A stretch of DNA of 64,000 nt from positions 1-64,000 of the forward strand of contig NZ_FUXB01000017.1 in the NCBI RefSeq assembly GCF_900167345.1. The letters run 5' to 3'. Origin of the DNA: Vibrio cincinnatiensis DSM 19608. GTDB taxonomy: Bacteria > Pseudomonadota > Gammaproteobacteria > Enterobacterales > Vibrionaceae. Of the stretch, positions 25,534 through 34,567 are shown piece after piece. Below the pieces are notes generated by a model that had not been told where the DNA came from, did no database searches, and saw only the letters and a list, made by a program, of their open reading frames with translations. Position numbers and translations under genes: made by a program. The stretch's first letter is position 1. Each line of letters begins with the position of its first letter.

Positions 25534-26949
25534 ATGACACCCAAAAAAGCGCTACAGTTGGCAGATGATGGTTACGCCACCGTATTAAAATTTTTCGACT
25601 TCATCGCCATTAATTTCACTCTCATGTTACTGCTCAATCTGTTGGGCTTAAAAGAAACGGCGATTGATCTCACCGCTGGCTTTCTCTTTTCTGTGATTTT
25701 TTTATTGATAGGTGAATATCTTCATCTCTATTCCAGTTCCGTTTTGCGTCGGCTCCGTCTTTCATTTTTTCGGCTTCTCTTTACCTTAGTGATTGCGGCG
25801 CTTCTCATGGAGCTGGCGAAGTTCACGTTTAAAAACCTCGAAGGTTATCGAATTACCAATCTCAATACGGTGATATTTGAGCAGTGGTATGCTCTTGCTT
25901 TTGCGATACTTTTAGCTATCCGAGTACTAGCGATTGCGTCTGTGCGTGGATTAAGAAAAATTCTCAATCGAAAGCATCGTATTGCTGTGATTGGTTTAAC
26001 TCCAGGTGGCTTAGCTATTGAACGGGCCTTAACACGAACGCACCATAAAAGTGATCTTGAAATCGCGTTTTATGATGACCGTGATGAAAGTCGTTTTGCT
26101 TATCCGAAACGTTCAGCGGTGGTTGGTAAGGTGGCAACGGTATTAGAAAAAGCACGCGCTGGTGAGCTTGATGAGGTGTATATTGCGTTACCTATGATAG
26201 CGAAAGATCGCATCCGTTATCTGTTGGATGAGTTATCTGACAGTACCGTGAACACTTTTTTAGTCCCTGATCTTTATACGTATAACCTCAGTGTCTCACA
26301 GATAAAAACGATTGATGGCGTACAAACCTTCAGTGTATTTAGTTCACCCTTCGGTGGTGTGGGGGCACTGGTAAAACGGGTAGAAGATCTACTGATTGGC
26401 AGCATCATTACCTTGCTGATTTCTCCTATCCTTGTTGCGATTGCGATTGGCGTGAAATTGAGTTCTCCAGGCCCAGTACTGTTTAAGCAAGATCGCTATG
26501 GGCTCGGCGGTAAGAAAATCAAAGTGTGGAAATTTCGTTCCATGAAAGTGATGGAAAATGATGCCGTCGTCACGCAAGCCACCAAGAACGATCCACGGGT
26601 GACACGATTTGGGGCGTTTATTCGTCGAACTTCTTTGGATGAATTACCCCAATTTCTTAATGTGTTACAAGGCTCAATGTCGATAGTGGGGCCAAGGCCT
26701 CATGCCGTGGCTCATAACGAGCAATATCGTCAAATTGTTGATAACTATATGATTCGACACAAAATTAAACCCGGCATTACCGGATGGGCTCAAATTAACG
26801 GCTATCGAGGTGAAACCGATACCTTAGATAAAATGGAAAAACGAGTTCGGTATGATATCCAGTACATGCAAAACTGGAGCTTGTGGTTGGATCTCAAAAT
26901 TATTTTTCTGACTATCTTTAAAGGCTTTGTCAGTGAAACGGCTTACTAG
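25534..26949 (+). CDS. Undecaprenyl-phosphate phosphoglycosyl transferase starting EPS synthesis
   Basis: The 471-residue inner-membrane enzyme is of the polyprenyl glycosylphosphotransferase type (WbaP/CpsA-like). Four N-terminal membrane segments are followed by a nucleotide-binding-like domain (IAVIGLTPGGLAIERAL) and, after a further hydrophobic segment near residue 290, the catalytic bacterial sugar transferase domain. That domain has SSPGPVLFKQDRYGLGGKKI, KFRSM, RFGAFIRRTSLDELPQFLNV, MSIVGPRPHA and KPGITGWAQINGYRGET. It loads the first sugar phosphate, in relatives usually glucose or galactose, onto undecaprenyl phosphate. It heads a tight operon; the next gene overlaps its end. Confidence 0.93.
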   Translation: MTPKKALQLADDGYATVLKFFDFIAINFTLMLLLNLLGLKETAIDLTAGFLFSVIFLLIGEYLHLYSSSVLRRLRLSFFRLLFTLVIAALLMELAKFTFKNLEGYRITNLNTVIFEQWYALAFAILLAIRVLAIASVRGLRKILNRKHRIAVIGLTPGGLAIERALTRTHHKSDLEIAFYDDRDESRFAYPKRSAVVGKVATVLEKARAGELDEVYIALPMIAKDRIRYLLDELSDSTVNTFLVPDLYTYNLSVSQIKTIDGVQTFSVFSSPFGGVGALVKRVEDLLIGSIITLLISPILVAIAIGVKLSSPGPVLFKQDRYGLGGKKIKVWKFRSMKVMENDAVVTQATKNDPRVTRFGAFIRRTSLDELPQFLNVLQGSMSIVGPRPHAVAHNEQYRQIVDNYMIRHKIKPGITGWAQINGYRGETDTLDKMEKRVRYDIQYMQNWSLWLDLKIIFLTIFKGFVSETAY

Positions 26950-28252
26950 CACTTTATTGATTCTGAGCTTAGCTCCAGCGGCTTATGCTGATCTCACGCC
27001 AAAATCCCATATTGGTTTGGCGGGGATTGATGTGCAAAGCCAGCTTGGGTTGGACTATGGTCATGAGAGTAATGTGACGTATCAACGCTGGTCTGACGAT
27101 GCAGTGGATTCCGATTTTTGGACGGTATCACCGATGCTTCAAGCGATAGGTGAGCGAGGGGAAGATCGTTATACCTTAATGTACAGTGGAGAATTTCGCC
27201 GTTATGACGACTCTACCGCAGATGATTACCAGCAGCATTTTTTGCAGCTGGAAGCTTCGTGGCGTTTGGGTCGTATGCATGGCTTGTCGGTCGACCTTTC
27301 GCAAAACTACGGGCAAGAGCGTCGTGGACAAGGGATATCCGAAGGATTTAGCCAAGAAGATTTCGCCAAGTATGGTTTTGCTGAGGCGGGGTTGAAAAAT
27401 TCACTGTCAGATAACCAAGTCCGGTATAGCTATGGTGCACCAGAAGGGCGTGGCAAGTTTGAAGTTATGGCTCAACGTAAAAGCTTGTCTTTTCGGGATA
27501 CGGATGGTTTTAAACAGGATCAAGACTTTTACGATTATTTATTGCAACAAGAGTGGCGAGAAGACACGTTAGTGCTGGATCTGTTTGATCAATACAGTCG
27601 TACAAGCCGTTTTCGTTACAGCTTAATTACTAACCGTCGTCACTATGAACAAGCAGACAATAAACGCAGTAATGAATATTACTTATTGTTTGGCGCTAAT
27701 AGCGAACGAAGCGGTAAAACAACCATTGAAGGTAATGTGGCGTTACTTTACAAAGATTTTCCTAATGATGACAATGCCAAAACCTTTACCGGCTTTAACT
27801 GGGATTTAACACTGGACTGGCAGCCCGTGAATCATTCAACTTTTTCATTTTCTACTTGGCAGAAAGTGAAAGACCCAGAGCAAGAGGGTGGGTATATTTT
27901 AGAAAGTAATTATGGTCTTGCATGGACACATCATTGGTGGGTTGAGCGATTAACCACCACATTGGGTTACCGTTATCAAACCGATGATTACCGTATTCCT
28001 AATCAAGATCGGTTAGACCGAGTTCAGGTTGCTAAAGCGTCTATCGGTTACGACTTTCGACCTTCCATTCGACTCGAATTCAATTATCAGTGGAGTAAGT
28101 TAGCCTCCAATACCTCTTCGAGTACATTAGTATTAAGAGAACCTGACTATAATTGGGATGGGAGCACTATCGACGGTACAGCAAAGTTCGTCAATCGGCG
28201 GCTAGGCTATGAAGACTCCCTTATTCAGCTGCTATTAAAGGTACAAATCTAA
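26933..28252 (+). CDS. Outer-membrane beta-barrel protein of the EPS locus
   Basis: The 439-residue product has a signal peptide (MKRLTSTLLILSLAPAAYA) and then alternating amphipathic strands rich in Tyr and Trp to the C-terminus (...IQLLLKVQI), as expected for a large beta-barrel. It resembles the outer-membrane proteins encoded beside phosphoglycosyl transferases in Vibrio cps/brp and other EPS loci. GTG at 26933 is preferred, nine bases after AAAGG; TTG 26927 is the alternative. The start lies inside the preceding gene. With only a very short Wza partner next to it, it is a candidate for the outer-membrane exit pore of the polymer. Confidence 0.8.
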   Translation: MKRLTSTLLILSLAPAAYADLTPKSHIGLAGIDVQSQLGLDYGHESNVTYQRWSDDAVDSDFWTVSPMLQAIGERGEDRYTLMYSGEFRRYDDSTADDYQQHFLQLEASWRLGRMHGLSVDLSQNYGQERRGQGISEGFSQEDFAKYGFAEAGLKNSLSDNQVRYSYGAPEGRGKFEVMAQRKSLSFRDTDGFKQDQDFYDYLLQQEWREDTLVLDLFDQYSRTSRFRYSLITNRRHYEQADNKRSNEYYLLFGANSERSGKTTIEGNVALLYKDFPNDDNAKTFTGFNWDLTLDWQPVNHSTFSFSTWQKVKDPEQEGGYILESNYGLAWTHHWWVERLTTTLGYRYQTDDYRIPNQDRLDRVQVAKASIGYDFRPSIRLEFNYQWSKLASNTSSSTLVLREPDYNWDGSTIDGTAKFVNRRLGYEDSLIQLLLKVQI

Positions 28253-28825
28253 ATGCGAGCATTGATGTTTACGTGGTTAACCATGATCTGTTTGACTCTG
28301 ATGCCGGCTCAGGCTGCGGTAACGCCTCAGCCATCGGCTGAGCCAGAACAGAGCCTTCCCCTTGTCAGTCAGGATTATCACTTAGGTACTGGCGATATGA
28401 TCGACATTATCGTGCATGGTGAAAGTGATATGTCGATGAAGTTTAAGATCAGCAAATCGGGAGTGGTTAACTTTCCCTATATTGGTGAAGTGAAACTCAA
28501 CGGGCGTACGGCGAATGAAGTCGAAACCGAAATCGAAATCCGTTTGCGTGGTGACTACTTACTGAATCCTATGGTGACGATCAATTTGAATGCCTTTCGG
28601 CAAATTTATGTCACGGGTGAAGTCAAACAACCCAATGGTTATGAGTATCAACCTCACTTAACGGTTGAGCAAGCGGTGGCTTTGGCGGGGGGCTTTACTG
28701 ATCGTGCCGCTAGAAAAAATATCAGCATCCGCGTTTCATCTAGCGATGAATTGCAAAAGAAAGTTCCGTTAACCCATCGTGTCCAACCCGGTGATACCAT
28801 CATCGTCGAGCAGAGTTTTTTCTAA
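28253..28825 (+). CDS. Short Wza-like polysaccharide export (OPX) protein
   Basis: The 190-residue protein has a signal peptide (to about residue 22, PAQA), the polysaccharide export domain (LGTGDMIDIIVHGESDMSMK, FPYIGEVKLNGRTANEVETE, LNPMVTINLN) and one SLBB domain (IYVTGEVKQPNGYEYQPHLT, VEQAVALAGGFTDRAARKNI, VQPGDTIIVEQSFF). E. coli Wza is about twice as long, is lipidated and ends in the helix that forms its outer-membrane pore. Here there is no lipobox Cys and no C-terminal helix, so the protein should stay periplasmic. Its start codon directly follows the stop of the beta-barrel gene. Confidence 0.9.
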   Translation: MRALMFTWLTMICLTLMPAQAAVTPQPSAEPEQSLPLVSQDYHLGTGDMIDIIVHGESDMSMKFKISKSGVVNFPYIGEVKLNGRTANEVETEIEIRLRGDYLLNPMVTINLNAFRQIYVTGEVKQPNGYEYQPHLTVEQAVALAGGFTDRAARKNISIRVSSSDELQKKVPLTHRVQPGDTIIVEQSFF

Positions 28826-28826
28826 T

Positions 28827-30971
28827 ATGTCAGTAGCAATGGTAGAAAACGGCCAAAAAATGGAAAGCAGTATTGATTTCATGCCGTTAATAAAATCGCT
28901 TAAAAAATACGCTTGGAAAGTGGTGTTAATAACGGTGCTGATGGTGGCGTTGTGTGTGCCACTAGTGATGTCGTTAAGTGCTAAGTATGTTTCTACGGCA
29001 ACGGTATTGCTTAAAGCTCAGGAAGATAATGCCACCCCCATTGAGCAAGTGGATGGTTATGATTCCACCCGTGGGCATTATTACGAAACGCAATATAATT
29101 TAATGCAGTCTCGAGTGGTGTTGGAAAGTGCCATTCATGCGTTAGGTTTAATAGAAGATGCTCGTTATAACGGCGATCAACCGCTGAGTGAAACGCATCC
29201 TGAGTGGACGCTTTCAGCGAAAGAGCGAATGGAAAAAGCGCTGAAATATGTGCGTGAACACGTCACTTTTACCGTTGTTCGTCAAACCCAATTGGTGTAT
29301 GTCTCGTTTGAATCGGTAGATAACCAAGAAGCCGCTCGCATTGCCAATGGGATAGCTCAAGCATTTATCGACTATTCGGTTGAGAAAAAGGTGGAAAAAA
29401 CGCAGACAGCACAAGGTTGGAACGAGCAACAAATGAAAACCTTAGCTGAGCAAATTACCACCAAAAAGAAAGAAATGGAGCAGTTTCTTGATGAGGCTGG
29501 GCTACTGACATTTCGTGGTATTGATGGGTATGAAACCGAAGAGCTGAGCATTACCACGAACAAGCTGGCAGATGCAAAAGAGCGCCGTTTAGCCTCGCAA
29601 GCTCAGTATGAGTTAGTGGCAAAAAATTTAAATGCTCCGATTGAAGACATCGCATCATTGCCTGAAGTCTCTAACCATCCGCAGATGCAAGACTTACGTA
29701 TTGCCTTGATTCAGGCTAAACGTCATTTGGCTGATTTACAGCTTCGTTATGGTCCGAAACACAATAAGATTTTGGAGGCACAAGCTCAGATCCAAGCGAT
29801 TGAAGATCAAACCCGATCCTTACTGCAAGAATTAAAAGTGGGGCTGCTCAAACAATATCAAACGGATTTGGGGAAAGAAAATCGCTATCGAAGCGTATTG
29901 AATGCTCAAAAAAATGAGTTTAAAACCTTAGTGGCGAAACGTGATCATTACGAGAGCTTAAAAACCGATTTAGAAAAAACCGAAGATTTGTATCGTGATC
30001 TTTTCTTGCGCAGTAAAGAGTTGGCGTTAGCCGCGCAATATAAAGAGCCTGATGCGGTTCTGTATGATCCGGCCACTGCGGCAAAACGACCACAAAAACC
30101 CAATAAAGTGTTGCTCTTGACCATGGTTGCGGTGTTAACACCGATGCTTTGCATTCTATTTTTACTGGTTCGTGTGGCATTGGATAGAAAAATTTATCGC
30201 TTAGACCAAGTGCAAAGAAAGTTGGGTTTAGTGCCATTAGCGGATTTGCCGGATTTTGCTCTTGATGGACCCCGTGAGCCGTTGAGTGATTTGGTGCAAA
30301 CGAATCCGTATGCGATGGAAATGCTGTTTGGGTTGAAAACGGCAATCTGCTTAACCTCTCCCGATTCTCGTTCGATTGGGGTCGTGGCCAGTACCATCCA
30401 AGAAGGCAGCTCATTGGTGGCAGAGCTACTGGCTAAGGCATACAGCCATAACCAGCGAACCTTGTTGGTTGACTTGGATTATCGCAGTGAGCAGGCGTTG
30501 TCTCTTTCGATACCTAAAACGGGCGAAGCGGAAGCATTGGGTGTGGCGCAATGGGTAAGTGAAACCCAACCGCTAGAATCGCTGATTCAGCCCCTCAGCC
30601 CACAGTGTGATTTTTTGCCTCGTGGCGAATGGACATCATCTCCGCTGGTTTTATTGGCTAACCCCCGTTACGCCGAGCTATTCACTCTCTTGACGGCTCA
30701 GTATGAAGTGGTCATTGTGAATTTACCGGCACTCAGTGATAGTAAAGATAGCCAAGTGGCGGCGCAAAGTTTGGATGCGGTTTGCATTGTGGTGGAAGCG
30801 GAGCTGCGTCACGCGCCTGCTATTGTGCATGATGTACAAAAATTGCAGCAAAAGTCGATTCACGTGTTGGGTGCAGTACTCAATAAAGTGAATGCGGAGA
30901 ATGTACAGACGGAGGAAAGCCAGCGATACATTACACAAGGCAGCTTTGCTACCTTTGCTGTTGTGGAGTAG
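28827..30971 (+). CDS. Wzc-like chain-length/co-polymerase protein with degenerate kinase domain
   Basis: The 714-residue protein has an N-terminal Wzz domain (first helix about residues 30-52), a long periplasmic coiled coil, a second helix (near 435) and a C-terminal BY-kinase-like fold. The kinase motifs are broken. The P-loop reads QEGSSLV where relatives have EGK(S/T), so Ser528 replaces the Lys. The Walker B segment reads VVIVNLPAL, with Asn632 in place of Asp. The usual C-terminal tyrosine cluster is missing (it ends QGSFATFAVVE). Only the A' motif VDLDYR survives. It probably acts as a scaffold for Wzy and the export proteins, not as a tyrosine kinase. The Met chosen lies one base after the previous stop; longer in-frame starts overlap the Wza gene. 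Confidence 0.88.
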   Translation: MSVAMVENGQKMESSIDFMPLIKSLKKYAWKVVLITVLMVALCVPLVMSLSAKYVSTATVLLKAQEDNATPIEQVDGYDSTRGHYYETQYNLMQSRVVLESAIHALGLIEDARYNGDQPLSETHPEWTLSAKERMEKALKYVREHVTFTVVRQTQLVYVSFESVDNQEAARIANGIAQAFIDYSVEKKVEKTQTAQGWNEQQMKTLAEQITTKKKEMEQFLDEAGLLTFRGIDGYETEELSITTNKLADAKERRLASQAQYELVAKNLNAPIEDIASLPEVSNHPQMQDLRIALIQAKRHLADLQLRYGPKHNKILEAQAQIQAIEDQTRSLLQELKVGLLKQYQTDLGKENRYRSVLNAQKNEFKTLVAKRDHYESLKTDLEKTEDLYRDLFLRSKELALAAQYKEPDAVLYDPATAAKRPQKPNKVLLLTMVAVLTPMLCILFLLVRVALDRKIYRLDQVQRKLGLVPLADLPDFALDGPREPLSDLVQTNPYAMEMLFGLKTAICLTSPDSRSIGVVASTIQEGSSLVAELLAKAYSHNQRTLLVDLDYRSEQALSLSIPKTGEAEALGVAQWVSETQPLESLIQPLSPQCDFLPRGEWTSSPLVLLANPRYAELFTLLTAQYEVVIVNLPALSDSKDSQVAAQSLDAVCIVVEAELRHAPAIVHDVQKLQQKSIHVLGAVLNKVNAENVQTEESQRYITQGSFATFAVVE

Positions 30972-30974
30972 TGC

Positions 30975-32210
30975 ATGAGTTTACTCCGAAGCATTTCAAC
31001 CATTGCTGGTTCGTCCATCATTTCGCAAGTGATTGGTGCGATTTCAATTTGGTTGATTTCTGACCGTTATGGTATGGCCGAAGTGGGGATCTACGCATTA
31101 ACGTACAGCATTGTTCTCATCGGTGCGCAGGTCTGTACTTTCGCCTCTCAGTTGTTGCTTCCCAAGCAGTCTGAGGAGCATTTAGCTCAGAATTTGGTGT
31201 TCTGTTTACTACAAAGTGTATTGCTTGCGTTACCTTTTACTGCCGTTGTGGTTGTTCTTTTTGAGCGACCTTTTGTTCTGTTCTATCTATTAACGGTACT
31301 GCATGCTTGGATCTTGATTTCGGAAAATTTATTGCTGCGTGATGAAAAAATGTCGCTGCTGGCTATTCAGCGGATTTTCATGTCAATCATCGTTGTCAGT
31401 ACGATTTTTTTCTCCTCCCAAGCCCAGATGTTTTATTGGCGTTGGGCGGTGATTTCGTTGAGCTGCATTAGCTTATGGCTACTTTATTCCACCCCTTTTC
31501 AGCAAATGCGTTGGAAATTATGGGGCTGGCGAGAAAATCACCGTTTTTTCCAGCAACATCGTCACCATATTTCTCGGGTGGGTAGCGCTGAGGTTTTGGC
31601 GATGGCGAATAACAATTTACCGATGGTGTTGATTAACTTTTGGTTTTCTTCCGTGACCGCGGGTTACTTTGCCATTGTCAGCCGTTTTTGTTTATCACCC
31701 GTGGTGATTGTGGGGAATGCTGTCCGTAATTCGATTTTCTCTAAATGGTCGGTAGATTTTCGCCATCAGCGTTTTCATTTCGCTGAATTTGTTCGGGTAC
31801 GCAAACTCTTGTTGATACTGGGTTCACTGGCGACAGCCGGGGTCTTTGTCTGCTACCCACTGGTGATGGACTTTGCTTACGCTCAGCAATGGGTGAGCCA
31901 TGAATGGGTTGAATCGGTTCCAACCTCGCGTTATATGTTGCCGTACCTCTTTCCTGCATTGGCGGTCTGCCCACTGACCGTGATTGAGCTGGTGTTTGGT
32001 TCTCCCCGCTATTTTCTACGCATTCAATTTGAGCAGTTAGCGGTGGTGGTGGTGGCGTTTGTCGTTCTGCCTTATTTTATCCCGGATTATGGGCTTTCTG
32101 TACTGGCATTTGCGCTACTTTCTGCGCTCCGCTATGGCTTCATCTATCTAAAAGTAAACCAGCGAGCGAATTTATTGCGCAAGCAAGAAGAGGCCAAACA
32201 TGCTCAATAA
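30975..32210 (+). CDS. Wzx-type polysaccharide flippase
   Basis: The 411-residue integral membrane protein has about twelve hydrophobic segments. The N-terminal SLLRSISTIAGSSIISQVIG and SDRYGMAEVGIYALTYSIVL match the start of oligosaccharide flippases of the MOP superfamily. It would flip the undecaprenyl-linked repeat unit across the inner membrane. It is separated from the Wzc-like gene by three bases and overlaps the polymerase gene by eleven. Confidence 0.85.
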   Translation: MSLLRSISTIAGSSIISQVIGAISIWLISDRYGMAEVGIYALTYSIVLIGAQVCTFASQLLLPKQSEEHLAQNLVFCLLQSVLLALPFTAVVVVLFERPFVLFYLLTVLHAWILISENLLLRDEKMSLLAIQRIFMSIIVVSTIFFSSQAQMFYWRWAVISLSCISLWLLYSTPFQQMRWKLWGWRENHRFFQQHRHHISRVGSAEVLAMANNNLPMVLINFWFSSVTAGYFAIVSRFCLSPVVIVGNAVRNSIFSKWSVDFRHQRFHFAEFVRVRKLLLILGSLATAGVFVCYPLVMDFAYAQQWVSHEWVESVPTSRYMLPYLFPALAVCPLTVIELVFGSPRYFLRIQFEQLAVVVVAFVVLPYFIPDYGLSVLAFALLSALRYGFIYLKVNQRANLLRKQEEAKHAQ

Positions 32211-33579
32211 TGGTCTCTACATGCAAGTTTTTCTGTGGATGACGCTCGTTGTCTGTGGAATGGTGCAGTATTTTACGGGGATAGGCGCGATATTGTGGCT
32301 GCCTTTTCTGCTTGCCATTGTCATGTTGCTTCTGATGTTATTGCAAACCCGCTATAGCCCGTTTTTTCTTGACCATCAAGAACGCATCATTATGGTGATT
32401 TTTATCGCCTTATTCGTGATGTCGACGCTGTCTACCTTGTTACAAAGTGGCCTTGTTGTCACGATTGTTGGTCTAAAAAATGAGTTGGCGATTGGGCTTG
32501 TGCTCTTTTGTCTATTGTTGGGTTTTTGTCGTGAGTCGCAGATTTACCGACTGACGCAATCGCTGTACTGGATTTTCTATGCCCAATTCCCCGTGATGCT
32601 TTATCAGCTATTGGTGGTGGTGCCTCAGCGAGTGGCCATCAAAGGGGAATTTGAAATGTGGGATTCTGTGGTAGGGACTTTTGGTGGTGATCCGATGGGA
32701 GGCGGAAATACTGCGGCGCTTGGCCTTTTCTGCTTGTTGATCATGTTGCTGAAAGTGTCTGAATACAAACATGGTGTAGCGAGTAAATTCAGTACGGCGC
32801 TGCATGTTACGGCCGCTTTTGCCCTGTGCGTACTTGGTGAAGTGAAATTTGTGATTTTGATTGCGCCGATGTTGCTTGCTTTTGTTTGGTTTGTCCCCAG
32901 CTTTATGCGAGGAATGAAACGCTACAATGCACAAATGGTATTGATGATGCTGGGAGGTATCATCGTCTTACTGTTTGTCGCAATCATGTTGTTAGCGGCT
33001 TCTTATGAATCTGCGTTGGATGCGGATGCGAGCAAAGGCTCCTTGACCATTTTTCTTGACTCACTGGAATATATCTTTGATCCGAACTACATCATGGACA
33101 ATGGTGAGTTAGGGCGGATGACGACCATTTTTTTCTGGTTGAATAACAGTGATTTATATGGCATTCCCAATCTATTGTTTGGCTACGGGTTAAACACGAC
33201 GAACCATGGGAGCGCGGTGGCACCGGGGTTTCTTAATGAGGTGTTTAATGTACTGCTCGATTCGACCTCATTAAGTATGATGCTGTGGGAAATTGGTTTG
33301 ATCGGGACTTGCCTATATCTACTGTTGATCGGCCTAGTGATTTGGGTCTCTATTCCGAAACCGGTGTTAGATGCCCAGCAATTGGACTGGGCTGATAAAC
33401 GGCTGGTAGCCTATCAACCGGCTTACCTTGCTTTTGGATTAGCCGGATTGATGAGTATTCCTTACAGCCAAGTTTTGATGTTGGTTCCTATGATGCAATT
33501 TATGTTTTTCTTTTCGCTCGGGGCAGCTTTAGTTATTCGTAAGTCTGCCCTTGCTGCTAGAGAGTTCAGTTATGAATGA
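32200..33579 (+). CDS. Wzy-type polymerase / O-antigen-ligase-like membrane protein
   Basis: The 459-residue product has ten or more hydrophobic segments and a large polar loop between about residues 270 and 350, containing LGRMTTIFFWLNN and LFGYGLNTTNHGSAV, the kind of loop that carries the function in Wzy/WaaL proteins. Low sequence conservation is normal for this class. Placement between the flippase and glycosyltransferases makes it the polymerase of this locus. Confidence 0.78.
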   Translation: MLNNGLYMQVFLWMTLVVCGMVQYFTGIGAILWLPFLLAIVMLLLMLLQTRYSPFFLDHQERIIMVIFIALFVMSTLSTLLQSGLVVTIVGLKNELAIGLVLFCLLLGFCRESQIYRLTQSLYWIFYAQFPVMLYQLLVVVPQRVAIKGEFEMWDSVVGTFGGDPMGGGNTAALGLFCLLIMLLKVSEYKHGVASKFSTALHVTAAFALCVLGEVKFVILIAPMLLAFVWFVPSFMRGMKRYNAQMVLMMLGGIIVLLFVAIMLLAASYESALDADASKGSLTIFLDSLEYIFDPNYIMDNGELGRMTTIFFWLNNSDLYGIPNLLFGYGLNTTNHGSAVAPGFLNEVFNVLLDSTSLSMMLWEIGLIGTCLYLLLIGLVIWVSIPKPVLDAQQLDWADKRLVAYQPAYLAFGLAGLMSIPYSQVLMLVPMMQFMFFFSLGAALVIRKSALAAREFSYE

Positions 33580-34567
33580 AATTCCCACTATCTCGGTCAT
33601 TATAAAAACCTATAACGAAGAGCAGGGGATAGCAAAAACCATCGCCAGTATTCGTGATAGTTTAGCGACGTATCCTCATGAAATTCTGGTCGCAGATAGC
33701 TTATCGACGGATCAGACTCAACAGATTGCCCTCGATTTGGGGGTCACCGTCGTATCCTTGGTACATGCCGAAGAACGGTGTTGTGGGGTGGGGCACCAGT
33801 TGGGTTATCTGCACGCGCAAGGAGAATTTTTGTTATTGCTCGATGGGGATATGCAGCTGGCGCCTGGGTTTATTGAGCAAGGTATGACATTTTTACACAC
33901 TCATCCCGATTATGCTGGCGTGGCTGGAATGGTAGAAATGGATGAGGCGGTCAGTTATGAGTTTAAATCACGTAAGCAGCGGCTGCACCAGATCTACCCT
34001 TTAGGCGATTGTCACCATCTTGCGGGTGGTGGTTTGTACCGTAAGTCAGCAATTGATCAATTAGGCTATTTAACCAATCGCAACCTACATGCGTATGAAG
34101 AAGCCGAACTCGGTATGCGTTTACAAAAAGCGGGGTTTAAACTACACCGTTTAGGCGTCCCTTATTTTCATCACACCTCTTATGTGATGTCGACCTTTGC
34201 GTTGCTTAAACATCGTTGGCGAAGCCGTTATTTAGCAGCCTCAGGGGAGTTATTGCGCACCTCATGGGGGACAGCGCATTTTATGGATGCGGTTAACACC
34301 GTTAAAAATGAACTGATCTTTACGCTGTATCTATTGACCGTCGTTGTGTCCATGATTGCGTTACCGTGGATGTGGGTGGGGATAGCGTTTCTGCCACTGC
34401 TGGCTTTTTTTCTGCTCAAAGCGGTAAAAAATTGCTCTGTGCGCGATGCGCTACTCAGTATTGTGAATTTGTCGTTCTTTTCAGCGGGGATGGTGAGAGG
34501 GCTCTGTTCTACGCTTAAAAACCCTCGTCAAGCACCCGATAACCAAGTGATCAGAGGAAAAGAGTGA
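33572..34567 (+). CDS. Glycosyltransferase family 2 with C-terminal membrane anchor
   Basis: The 331-residue product has the GT-A fold start ISVIIKTYNEEQGIAKTIAS, the LVADSLSTDQTQQIA segment, LLLLDGDMQLAPGF (DxD metal/UDP-sugar site near residue 95), and an acidic EEAELGMRLQKAGF. Two hydrophobic helices near residues 245-290 should hold it to the membrane. It adds a sugar to the lipid-linked unit; donor and linkage are unknown. The start ATG at 33572 overlaps the end of the polymerase gene; an upstream in-frame start is unlikely. Confidence 0.88.
   Translation: MNEIPTISVIIKTYNEEQGIAKTIASIRDSLATYPHEILVADSLSTDQTQQIALDLGVTVVSLVHAEERCCGVGHQLGYLHAQGEFLLLLDGDMQLAPGFIEQGMTFLHTHPDYAGVAGMVEMDEAVSYEFKSRKQRLHQIYPLGDCHHLAGGGLYRKSAIDQLGYLTNRNLHAYEEAELGMRLQKAGFKLHRLGVPYFHHTSYVMSTFALLKHRWRSRYLAASGELLRTSWGTAHFMDAVNTVKNELIFTLYLLTVVVSMIALPWMWVGIAFLPLLAFFLLKAVKNCSVRDALLSIVNLSFFSAGMVRGLCSTLKNPRQAPDNQVIRGKE

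Noticed and set aside
29920..30414. Minus-strand frame of 164 residues inside the Wzc-like gene
   Set aside because: Opposite a conserved reading frame, with no motif or ribosome site.
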